DNA from: a virus
DNA length: 21,962 bases
IMG/VR virus record: IMGVR_UViG_3300025326_000225
Coordinates: 1 to 21,962 of that record
Strand: one strand, 5' to 3'
Shown one piece after another: positions 6,641 to 13,271 of the stretch. A program made the position numbers and the translations under genes. The notes under the pieces were generated by a model. The model had not been told where the DNA came from, made no database searches, and saw only the letters and a program-made list of their open reading frames with translations. Each line of letters opens with the position of its first letter. Position 1 is the first letter of the stretch.

Positions 6641-6844
6641 ATGGTAGACAGCAGAGCTGTAGGACGTTCGTCGGTAACTGAAGGGATAATTGTCAGAGCA
6701 GACGGAAAAGTAGAAGACTTAGGAATTTTGTCTCCTGACGAAAAACCTTTTCCGCCAGAATTTTTGACTTTAAGGGAGACAATAGAATACAAAGAGTCTA
6801 CTCAGACTGAAATAGATAAAGTAATAAGCGAGAAGGAAAAATAA
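6641..6844 (+). CDS. Small protein with a TRADGxVEDLG motif, 67 aa (paralogue of the next gene)
   Basis: AGGAG at 6631-6635 precedes ATG 6641; an upstream GTG at 6635 overlaps that site and is less likely. The core reads IIVRADGKVEDLGILS, followed by a Pro-rich stretch and a charged helix ending in KVISEKEK. The same core occurs in the adjacent gene (TVTRADGTVEDLGIIS), so the two are tandem paralogues. Such short strand-turn-strand proteins occur among phage tail-region genes, but no function is known to me. The stop overlaps the next start (TAATG). Confidence 0.65.
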   Translation: MVDSRAVGRSSVTEGIIVRADGKVEDLGILSPDEKPFPPEFLTLRETIEYKESTQTEIDKVISEKEK

Positions 6845-7020
6845 TGGGAAAAGCAAAAACTAAGGTTACGCTCGAAGCCACTGTTACTCGTGCAGATGGT
6901 ACAGTGGAGGATCTTGGCATAATTAGCCGAGAAGAGGTAGACAAGCTACCGGAGTGGTTTAGGGATCTTCAGAAGACTGAAGCGTTCAAAGCCCAGGAAG
7001 GGGTGATTGAAAATGGCTAA
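6844..7020 (+). CDS. Small protein with a TRADGxVEDLG motif, 58 aa (paralogue of the previous gene)
   Basis: This short gene starts in the TAATG overlap with the preceding gene and ends at TAA 7018-7020, overlapping the next ATG by 8 bases. It opens MGKAKTKVTLEATVTRADG, continues TVEDLGIISREEVDKLPEWF, and ends in a charged helix. Its VEDLGI core matches the upstream neighbour closely, which supports both as real genes that arose by duplication. The function is unknown; context suggests a virion component or assembly helper. Confidence 0.7.
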   Translation: MGKAKTKVTLEATVTRADGTVEDLGIISREEVDKLPEWFRDLQKTEAFKAQEGVIENG

Positions 7021-7405
7021 CGGAGATGTTGTAACGAACGTCGGTTTAGATGTTATTACAGATAGGTTAAAGTTTGCTGGTGTGGGAGGTGTTGCCGAGC
7101 CTAAGTTTGTTGCATGGGGGACTGGGACTACTACGCCAGCGGTTACTGATACTACTATTGAAACCGCTCCCGGTGAAGCGCGTACAGACGGGACAAGTTC
7201 ACAGCAGACTACTGATGTCACGGATGATACGTACAGAGTAGTAGGTACAATTACTGCTACTGCTACACGTGCCATTACTGAGGTTGGTTTATTTACTGCC
7301 TCGTCTGCTGGGTCGATGTTAGTACATAGTGTCTTCGACGTCATCAACCTGACTACGAACGACTCTATTACATTTACTCTTAACGTCGACTTCGACAACT
7401 CGTAA
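7013..7405 (+). CDS. Beta-rich structural protein, 130 aa, first of a tandem pair
   Basis: The ATG at 7013 is preferred over an upstream TTG at 7007; AGGAAGGGG lies shortly upstream. The sequence is an extended beta fold: MANGDVVTNVGLDVITDR, EPKFVAWGTGTT, then RVVGTITATATRAITEVGLF and a closing SITFTLNVDFDNS. It aligns along its whole length with the next gene. Proteins of this form (a conserved AWGTG near the start, then alternating strands, with ITEVGLFTA-like motif) are found among virion structural genes of several phages. The exact position in the particle is unknown. Confidence 0.75.
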   Translation: MANGDVVTNVGLDVITDRLKFAGVGGVAEPKFVAWGTGTTTPAVTDTTIETAPGEARTDGTSSQQTTDVTDDTYRVVGTITATATRAITEVGLFTASSAGSMLVHSVFDVINLTTNDSITFTLNVDFDNS

Positions 7406-7415
7406 GGAGGTTGAA

Positions 7416-7790
7416 ATGGCTGACGTAGTTACTAATGTTGGTGTTGACATTGTTACTGAGCGGATGCGTGCTGGTGGTATCGCAGAACCAAAGTTTGTAG
7501 CATGGGGTACGGGTGCTGGTACCGCTGCTGTCGCTGACACTACTTTATTTACTGAATCCGCTGAAGCACGCACGGACGGAACAAGCTCACAGCAGACTAC
7601 TTCTACTACGGATGATACTTACCGTGTCGTCGGAACAATTACCGCTACTGCCACTAGAGCTATTACTAACGCTGGGCTATTCACGGCGTCGTCTGCCGGT
7701 AGCATGTTGTGTAAGAGCGACTTCGCAACAATCAACCTTCTTACCAACGACTCGATCACATTTACGTTTAACGTCCAGTTCAACCAGTAA
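7416..7790 (+). CDS. Beta-rich structural protein, 124 aa, second of a tandem pair
   Basis: A strong Shine-Dalgarno (AAGGAGG at 7404-7410) precedes ATG 7416. The protein shares with its upstream copy DVVTNVG, EPKFVAWGTG, EARTDGTSSQQTT, DDTYRVVGTITATATRAIT, GLFTASSAGSML and a closing SITFTFNV. The largest difference is a three-residue gap near residue 20 and scattered substitutions. The DNA copies have drifted mainly at third positions, so the duplication is old. Both copies keep an intact frame and ribosome binding site, which argues that both are used. Perhaps they form a hetero-oligomer or occupy different symmetry positions. Confidence 0.75.
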   Translation: MADVVTNVGVDIVTERMRAGGIAEPKFVAWGTGAGTAAVADTTLFTESAEARTDGTSSQQTTSTTDDTYRVVGTITATATRAITNAGLFTASSAGSMLCKSDFATINLLTNDSITFTFNVQFNQ

Positions 7791-7802
7791 CGGGAGGTAG
7801 AG

Positions 7803-8240
7803 ATGCCTCACGTCTATACAGCTAGGAACACGGCGGCCCATTCGACTGCTATTACTATCCTTCAGTTGGGTACAGCCGCTGGCCATCCTATCGAGATACT
7901 TCGTGGGTGGGTTACTCAGGCCACTTCTACTACTAGTGCGCAGACTCATGTTCAGTTGTTGCGTGAATCAAACGCAATCACTGGTACTGGTGTGACTGAG
8001 ATAGAGCATGACACAGACGGACCAGCTTCTACTGTGACTGCGTTGCATACAGCTACAGCGGGCGGTACAGACGGAGACGTCATTATTCAGGAAGGGTTCA
8101 ACGTACTAAACGGGTGGTTATATCTTCCTGTTCCCGAAGAACGTATCTGGGTTCCAGTGTCTAGCTTTATATCAATAGCTTTCCCGGACGCTCCACCTAA
8201 CGTGACGTACGACTACGGTCTTACGTGGCGTGAATACTAA
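7803..8240 (+). CDS. Virion-associated beta protein, 145 aa
   Basis: ATG 7803 lies behind GGGAGG. The protein runs through strands such as AITILQLGTAAG, PIEILRGWVTQA and HVQLLRES, has a Gly/Thr-rich middle, and ends GWLYLPVPEERIWVP...YDYGLTWREY. Its layout (a strand with IEILRGW/IKLIEWG, a 'LLR' or 'LLEV' strand, a Pro-containing loop before W.P, and a final Trp-Glu strand) resembles the gene at 10253, so they are likely distant paralogues. No enzymatic motif is seen. A capsid- or tail-surface protein is the most likely role. Confidence 0.7.
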   Translation: MPHVYTARNTAAHSTAITILQLGTAAGHPIEILRGWVTQATSTTSAQTHVQLLRESNAITGTGVTEIEHDTDGPASTVTALHTATAGGTDGDVIIQEGFNVLNGWLYLPVPEERIWVPVSSFISIAFPDAPPNVTYDYGLTWREY

Positions 8241-8271
8241 AATTAGTTCGGTAGCGGAAGGGCGGTAGAAA

Positions 8272-9456
8272 ATGGCACTACAGACTCCTACCGCCTTGGA
8301 CTCTACCTTTACTCAAGCTACTGCTACTAACACCGCGACTAGTGGCTCGTTCACCGCGACCATAGATACTATGTTACTTGTTGCTATTGTTGCTACTGAC
8401 GACGCTGCTACTATCGGTGCTGTCACTATGACTAGCACTCATGCTGGTATAGATGACAACGATTGGGCTGGTCTTGAAGCTGAGATGGTCGGTGGCTCTG
8501 AAAGAATGATGGCAACACTGTATTGGGTTAATCCTACATCCACTGGCTCAGGGACAGTGACAGTCACATTGGGCACGACTGTTGATCGCTTCCATATACG
8601 ACCTTTGCAGATAACATCAGATGATCCAGCTAAGAGACCGACACATACTGGCGGCGGAGAAATAGCAGACGCTACTGCTGCTGGTTCAGCTTCATTTACA
8701 TTGTCTAGTGCTCCAGCTACCTCTTCATATGTTATCGGTTGTATAGGTTCTTGGAACGAGGGTGGGGACATTACAGCTGGTGCTACTTACACCGAACTTT
8801 TTGAAATGTTTGCCGGTACCATTGGTGAGGATAGAATAAATAGTCAAATTCAATATAGAACTTCTTCTACTAGTACGACATTAGACTGGGGCGGATTAAA
8901 CACTATAGCCAACTCTGGTGTTGGCTACGAGATACTGGAAGAAGATGCACCTGCTGGTGAGGCACCTGGTTATACCACTGAGAATCTATATGGTGCTACA
9001 GGGCCTAGTGCTAGTAACACTGGCGTAGATAGTACGGGTACATACTGGTCTGCGAAAACTAGAGGATTGTGCACTGGTGGCAGGTATTACAAGCAAGCAG
9101 CTACACCTACTGGTGCCGGCACGATGAAACTATGGAGTGGTGCTGGGTCAGAGCTAGCTTCGGCAGGATTTACTATTGGTGCGGGAGATCCAAACAGTGC
9201 CTGGTACGAAGTATTGTTCTCTACACCGATAGCGATAACTCCTTTCACTCAGTACGTCATTTCTGTGTCGTATTTTTCTAGCTTCTATCACGTGACTATT
9301 CCTTTCGCGCCACAAACAATAAGTGGCAATATACGAGATATGTCTTCACAGTATAACGCTACTGCGAACCTGTTTCCAAATACTGACGTTGGCAACAAAT
9401 ACTGGATAGACGTTCTGTTTTTAGCAGGCCCTATATCTTGCAACAGGTGGGGCTGA
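8272..9456 (+). CDS. Two-domain virion-surface protein with a DUF4082-like C-terminal module, 394 aa
   Basis: A start at ATG 8272 follows GGAAGGGCGG. Residues 1 to about 225 are an Ala/Thr/Ser-rich beta domain of the type seen again in the next gene (LLVAIVATDD early, a Trp/Tyr strand with LYWVNPTS, a GCIGSW strand late). After a linker near EEDAPAGEAPG, residues about 240-360 resemble DUF4082 modules: a conserved start (TTENLYGATGPS), GGRYYKQAATPTG, MKLWSGAGSELAS, WYEVLFSTPIAI and QYVISVSYFS. DUF4082 is found in secreted carbohydrate-related proteins, so glycan binding is plausible. Adsorption is inferred, not shown. Confidence 0.75.
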   Translation: MALQTPTALDSTFTQATATNTATSGSFTATIDTMLLVAIVATDDAATIGAVTMTSTHAGIDDNDWAGLEAEMVGGSERMMATLYWVNPTSTGSGTVTVTLGTTVDRFHIRPLQITSDDPAKRPTHTGGGEIADATAAGSASFTLSSAPATSSYVIGCIGSWNEGGDITAGATYTELFEMFAGTIGEDRINSQIQYRTSSTSTTLDWGGLNTIANSGVGYEILEEDAPAGEAPGYTTENLYGATGPSASNTGVDSTGTYWSAKTRGLCTGGRYYKQAATPTGAGTMKLWSGAGSELASAGFTIGAGDPNSAWYEVLFSTPIAITPFTQYVISVSYFSSFYHVTIPFAPQTISGNIRDMSSQYNATANLFPNTDVGNKYWIDVLFLAGPISCNRWG

Positions 9457-9457
9457 C

Positions 9458-10243
9458 ATGACTATCTCTATTGTTACAGGTGGGCAGACTACTGACCTGG
9501 GTCAAATAGACACGTCGTCGCCGTTCGGGAACAGGACTATCGTATTGCCGACTGGTCATGCGGCTAACGATCTGTTGCTTCTCGGTGCGGGTGTCAAAGA
9601 TTTTGCTACGACGATGACAGTTAATACTTTTACTGCTACTAGCACAATTACAAATGGTACTACTGCTGGGGGGCTTGACGTCGGTTCTATGCGGTGTAGT
9701 GCTTGGTACAAGGTTGATGACGGTTCGGAAACAGATCCGATAATTATTTTTTCTGCTGCTTATAACCCTATGATGGCTTGGAATTTGGGCTTGCGTTCTA
9801 CTATTATTGCCGATACATGGGTGGTGACTAACACTACTGCTACGGACGCGACCGCTACGGGTACGACGTTTAGTGCGACGGGAGCAGCGACACTAGGTTT
9901 TAATACTGGTGACTGGGTAGTTGTTTTTGCCTCATGTAAAACCGACGGGGCGGCTATGACCTCTGGTGCTATTACTGCTACAGGGGCTACGTTTGGTTCT
10001 CTCACAGAACAGATCTCTGACAATATTACTACGGCTGGTAATGACGGTGCATTTTACTGTTGGACCGGTGAGGTGTCTGCCGGTCCTGCTACTGCCGCTC
10101 CTGTATTCACCGCAACGATGGCTAGTGGTCTTTCGGACGGGTCGTGTATTATTTTACGTATTCAAGAACCTGTGTTGGGAGCACCGCTAGGTAGTTCTAA
10201 TATGGTAACCAAACAGGCAATTAACAGAGCGAGTTTTTGGTAG
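9458..10243 (+). CDS. Virion-surface beta protein, 261 aa, related to the N-domain upstream
   Basis: The ATG comes one base after the previous stop. The protein has few charged residues and many Thr, Ala and Gly. Recognisable strands include RTIVLPTGHAANDLLLLGAG, CSAWYKVDDGSE, GDWVVVFASCKTDG and CIILRIQEPVLG. The order (L-rich strand, Trp-Tyr strand, 'GDWVVVFAS' strand, Trp-containing strand, closing strand) parallels the N-terminal domain of the gene before it. Similar phage proteins are annotated only as minor tail or hypothetical. A tail- or capsid-surface sandwich is the best guess. Confidence 0.7.
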   Translation: MTISIVTGGQTTDLGQIDTSSPFGNRTIVLPTGHAANDLLLLGAGVKDFATTMTVNTFTATSTITNGTTAGGLDVGSMRCSAWYKVDDGSETDPIIIFSAAYNPMMAWNLGLRSTIIADTWVVTNTTATDATATGTTFSATGAATLGFNTGDWVVVFASCKTDGAAMTSGAITATGATFGSLTEQISDNITTAGNDGAFYCWTGEVSAGPATAAPVFTATMASGLSDGSCIILRIQEPVLGAPLGSSNMVTKQAINRASFW

Positions 10244-10252
10244 GGAGGTGTC

Positions 10253-10774
10253 ATGTCATTATTCATAGGGTTCAACTCGGCGCTGTCTGTTACTACGACC
10301 ATAGATGTCGGTACTAGCTATGCTGCTGGCGTCAAAGTAGCTTTGCAGCTCAATGTGCCGGACCAAGGGACTATAAAGTTGATTGAATGGGGAGTGAGTT
10401 TCAACGGGTCGGCTGCTGCTACTCCCGCACTTCTTGAAGTGGCGACCACAGATGCAGCTTCGACAATGACTACTGCACACTCGACGACGACAATTAAATG
10501 TCTTGACGTCCAGGCCGCTGCTGCACCCGCGTCACGCCTGACTATGGGGACGACCGCCACTGGATTCGGGCTCGGTGGCATCACGTCCAACACGACGCTC
10601 AGGCCACTGGACAGGCAGTACGTCGCTCCGACCAACCAGTACGTCAAGATGTGGCCGCTAGGGCGTGAGCCTGTCATAGGGAGCGCAGCAACGGAGTCCT
10701 TCCTTCAGTTCCGTATCAACACGTCGGCTACTGTGACGGCAATTCTTTATGCGGTCTGGGAAGAAAATATCTAA
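10253..10774 (+). CDS. Virion-associated beta protein, 173 aa
   Basis: GGGAGG precedes ATG 10253. Strand-rich pieces include GVKVALQLNVPDQG, IKLIEWGVSFNG, ALLEVATTDA, LRPLDRQYVAPTNQYVKMWP and TAILYAVWEENI. The shape resembles the 145-residue gene at 7803. The 3' half uses more G/C-ending codons than the 5' half, perhaps from recombination. The stop overlaps the next ATG (TAATG). Small proteins of this form are frequent in actinophage virion regions, usually without an assigned function. Confidence 0.7.
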   Translation: MSLFIGFNSALSVTTTIDVGTSYAAGVKVALQLNVPDQGTIKLIEWGVSFNGSAAATPALLEVATTDAASTMTTAHSTTTIKCLDVQAAAAPASRLTMGTTATGFGLGGITSNTTLRPLDRQYVAPTNQYVKMWPLGREPVIGSAATESFLQFRINTSATVTAILYAVWEENI

Positions 10775-11298
10775 TGCCTCTTATACCAGGTAACCTACTG
10801 TCTGAAGACGAGCAGTCTATTGAGACTAGTGTGGCTGCGTGGGATACTTGGTTTCCGGCGGCTTCGGCAGTAACTAGAGTATCTACCGTTGCTCATGACG
10901 GTACCTGGTCTCTTAGGGCTACAAGCAATGGTGTTGGGAATGACACTCTTTTTGGTCAAAATAGAAGTACAGTAGTCACTCCTAATACACAGTACACATA
11001 TAGTGCTTGGGTTTACACTACACTTAGTGGCCATACGATGCGCTTGGTTACTGACTATTGGCGATCTGACGAATCTACTTTTACTGAGTTCAAAGATGGT
11101 ACGTTCGTAGCAATTCTTCCTAGTACCTGGACTCAATTAGTTACTCATCATACTCCCATAGATGGGACTACCGCACGAGCACAACAGTATATTGCAGTAG
11201 GTACAACACCAATTTCCGGGGATTTTTTCTATGCGGACGAGATATTCTTTGGTATCTCAGGACCACCTTTGATATCTCGTAATAGCTGGACTAGTTAG
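10774..11298 (+). CDS. Carbohydrate-binding-module-like jelly-roll protein, 174 aa
   Basis: The pattern fits a CBM4/9-like or galactose-binding jelly roll. An N-terminal strand carries TWFPAASAVTRV, followed by the hallmark 'AHDGTWSLRATS', then TPNTQYTYSAWVYTT, a Trp strand WTQLVTHHTP, and a final FFYADEIFFG strand that usually closes a metal-bound sandwich. In secreted enzymes these modules bind sugars; in phages they often sit on fibres or capsids. No catalytic residue is seen. It lies directly before the first repeat protein and may dock on it. The domain call is fairly good; the ligand is unknown. Confidence 0.75.
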   Translation: MPLIPGNLLSEDEQSIETSVAAWDTWFPAASAVTRVSTVAHDGTWSLRATSNGVGNDTLFGQNRSTVVTPNTQYTYSAWVYTTLSGHTMRLVTDYWRSDESTFTEFKDGTFVAILPSTWTQLVTHHTPIDGTTARAQQYIAVGTTPISGDFFYADEIFFGISGPPLISRNSWTS

Positions 11299-11313
11299 TA
11301 AGGTGGTGAGGGC

Positions 11314-12723
11314 ATGACTAGGATAGGGCGTGGTTTTCCAGCGCGTCGCTATGTCCTCACCCAACAAGCTACAGCTCCTGCTGCTGGTGGCGCTGACACA
11401 CCTAAGAGTATTAACTACACTGTCACGGCGATACAGTCGAATACTACTGTTGTAGCTGTATCACATGGATATATAGCGTTAACTACACAGACTGTTCTTA
11501 CTGATGTCGGTCAGTTAATTGGGTATACAGTTACTGTAACTCAAACTAATCTTACCAATATTGGTGCTATCCGTAATTATGTAGTTAGCCTGCCACAAAC
11601 TAATTTTACTAGCGTTGGCCAATTAATTAATTATTCTGCAACCGTTTCTCAAACTAAGACAGTTGCAATTAATCATGCTTTAACTAAGAATTATACTGTT
11701 GCAGTCACTCAAACAAACACTACTGCCATTAGTAAGACTCTTGGTTATATAGTTACTGGGTCTCAATCTGTTCTTACTAATGTCAGTAAGATTAGGCCGT
11801 ATGTTGTCACCGTCACTCAAACTGTTACTGACACACAGAACAGAGTAAAGACTCTTAACTATTTGGTCACTGTTTCTCAGTCGAATACCGAGAATGTCAG
11901 TAAGACTGTAGGGTATGTTTCGGTAGTTACCCAATCTGGCGCCTTGAATGTTGGGAAGACTAGCGGATATATATCTACCGTCACTCAGTCGAGCACTTTA
12001 GACGTCGGTAAAGCCCGTGGGTATATAGCGACTGTTACTCAATCGGTCGCAACGCTTGTCTCACAAAGTGTCATCAAGAACTATACAGTAAATGTCTCGC
12101 AGACAAATACTGAGAATGTTGGCAAGATTCGTGGATATATCGTTCTACCCACTCAGTCTCACACCGATAACGTTAGCGTTATACACAATTATATAGTTAA
12201 TATCCCACAAACTAATTTCACGAATGTCGGTCAGTTACTTAATTACTCGGTAACAGTATCGCAAACAAAGACAGCATTTATTACCCATGCTCTAACTAAG
12301 AACTATGCTGTTGCCGTCACTCAGACAAATACTGAGAATGTTGGCAAGACATCAAGCTATGTGTCGACTGTAACTCAAACAAATATAGAAAGCATCTCTA
12401 TTGCTCATGTTTATCTTGCTATAGCCACTCAAACTAACACTACTAATATTGGTAAGACACTCGGATATGTCACAATTGCTACACAGACCAACACTGAAAA
12501 TATTGGGCACGCTTCTGTGTACGTCGTTAATGTGTCTTTGACGAAGACCAAGAGTGTAGGCGCGGTACATGGGTACGTCGCATTAACGTCACAGATGGTT
12601 ACAACGGCGGTTGGTCATACTTCTAGCTATACTGTGGTTGTCACACAAACTGTGTCTACATTGACAGAAATAGTAGTTGTGCCAATGCGTTCCCGCTTAT
12701 TCAACCCTGTCTACAGGATGTAG
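11314..12723 (+). CDS. 18-residue repeat protein A, putative fibre, 469 aa
   Basis: A 34-residue head (MTRIGRGFPARRYVLTQQ, then a linker ending GADTPKSIN) is followed by about 23 tandem units of consensus YxVxVxQTNTENVGKTxG. Each unit is 18 residues except four of 20 (starting at residues 107, 163, 237 and 311). The tail MRSRLFNPVYRM closes the protein. Every unit begins with Tyr and has an alternating hydrophobic strand, a Gln, a polar Thr/Asn turn, a short Val/Ile strand, and Lys then Gly/Asn. This suggests stacked beta coils (beta-solenoid) or a trimeric beta-spiral shaft. Cysteine is absent and charge is low. An elongated virion fibre is the likely role. A tape measure is unlikely because those are helical. 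Confidence 0.8.
   Translation: MTRIGRGFPARRYVLTQQATAPAAGGADTPKSINYTVTAIQSNTTVVAVSHGYIALTTQTVLTDVGQLIGYTVTVTQTNLTNIGAIRNYVVSLPQTNFTSVGQLINYSATVSQTKTVAINHALTKNYTVAVTQTNTTAISKTLGYIVTGSQSVLTNVSKIRPYVVTVTQTVTDTQNRVKTLNYLVTVSQSNTENVSKTVGYVSVVTQSGALNVGKTSGYISTVTQSSTLDVGKARGYIATVTQSVATLVSQSVIKNYTVNVSQTNTENVGKIRGYIVLPTQSHTDNVSVIHNYIVNIPQTNFTNVGQLLNYSVTVSQTKTAFITHALTKNYAVAVTQTNTENVGKTSSYVSTVTQTNIESISIAHVYLAIATQTNTTNIGKTLGYVTIATQTNTENIGHASVYVVNVSLTKTKSVGAVHGYVALTSQMVTTAVGHTSSYTVVVTQTVSTLTEIVVVPMRSRLFNPVYRM
11416..12681 (+). repeat. 54-bp coding repeat array A (about 23 units)
   Basis: The array encodes 18-residue units, four of them lengthened to 60 bp. Nucleotide copies have drifted strongly and protein conservation exceeds DNA conservation; many differences are synonymous. 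Stretches such as CAGACAAATACTGAGAATGT recur almost exactly, leaving scope for recombination between units. Confidence 0.9.
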
Positions 12724-12725
12724 TC

Positions 12726-13271
12726 ATGAAAATCTATGTCCAGTGGTCGCAGAGCCACCCACAAGACTATGTCGCCTACGACTCGTCTGAGTGGAGCAAT
12801 CTTCCGAATAAAGGAGAACCTCTCTCCGATGTTCGTGGTGGCAGCGACGACGACTACGGTTGGATAAACAGACTTAATGTTCAAGGTGTTAGTTTTCCTC
12901 ATGACAAGCTTGCGGTAGAAGAGATAGAAGACGGTGGTATACGTGTCTATGCATGGGAGGACGACAAAGAAGACTACGCTCCCGAAGACTACTGTGCTCG
13001 TATATGGACGTTTCTACCGTTATTTAAGGACCCGAGTGTCGGCGGATTATGGAATACCAAACAAAGTAGGGTAATATTTGCAGGATCTAATCTCTACGAT
13101 AGGTGGGTCGGGTTCGGTCCTGTAGAGAATACAGAAATACTACCGTGGTCTGACTGGACACCACCATCACTTGCTATCACTAGGTTTGGTATATGGCTTC
13201 CTTACGAGTTATACGTGGCTCATGTAGAGGCTGCGCCTAATAAAGACTTCAGAGAGTGGGCTGGTGAATAA
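12726..13271 (+). CDS. Acidic, Trp/Tyr-rich protein between the two repeat genes, 181 aa
   Basis: The ATG is two bases after the first repeat gene, and the stop overlaps the start of the second (TAATG). Unlike its neighbours it is acidic and aromatic, with no repeats: MKIYVQWSQSHPQDYVAYD, VRGGSDDDYGWINRLN, GGIRVYAWEDDKEDYAPEDY and FGIWLPYELYVAHVEAA. It looks like a compact globular domain. Fibre genes are often next to a gene for a folding helper or an attachment protein, so either is possible. The family is not recognised. Tight coupling to both repeat genes is the strongest functional clue. Confidence 0.75.
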   Translation: MKIYVQWSQSHPQDYVAYDSSEWSNLPNKGEPLSDVRGGSDDDYGWINRLNVQGVSFPHDKLAVEEIEDGGIRVYAWEDDKEDYAPEDYCARIWTFLPLFKDPSVGGLWNTKQSRVIFAGSNLYDRWVGFGPVENTEILPWSDWTPPSLAITRFGIWLPYELYVAHVEAAPNKDFREWAGE

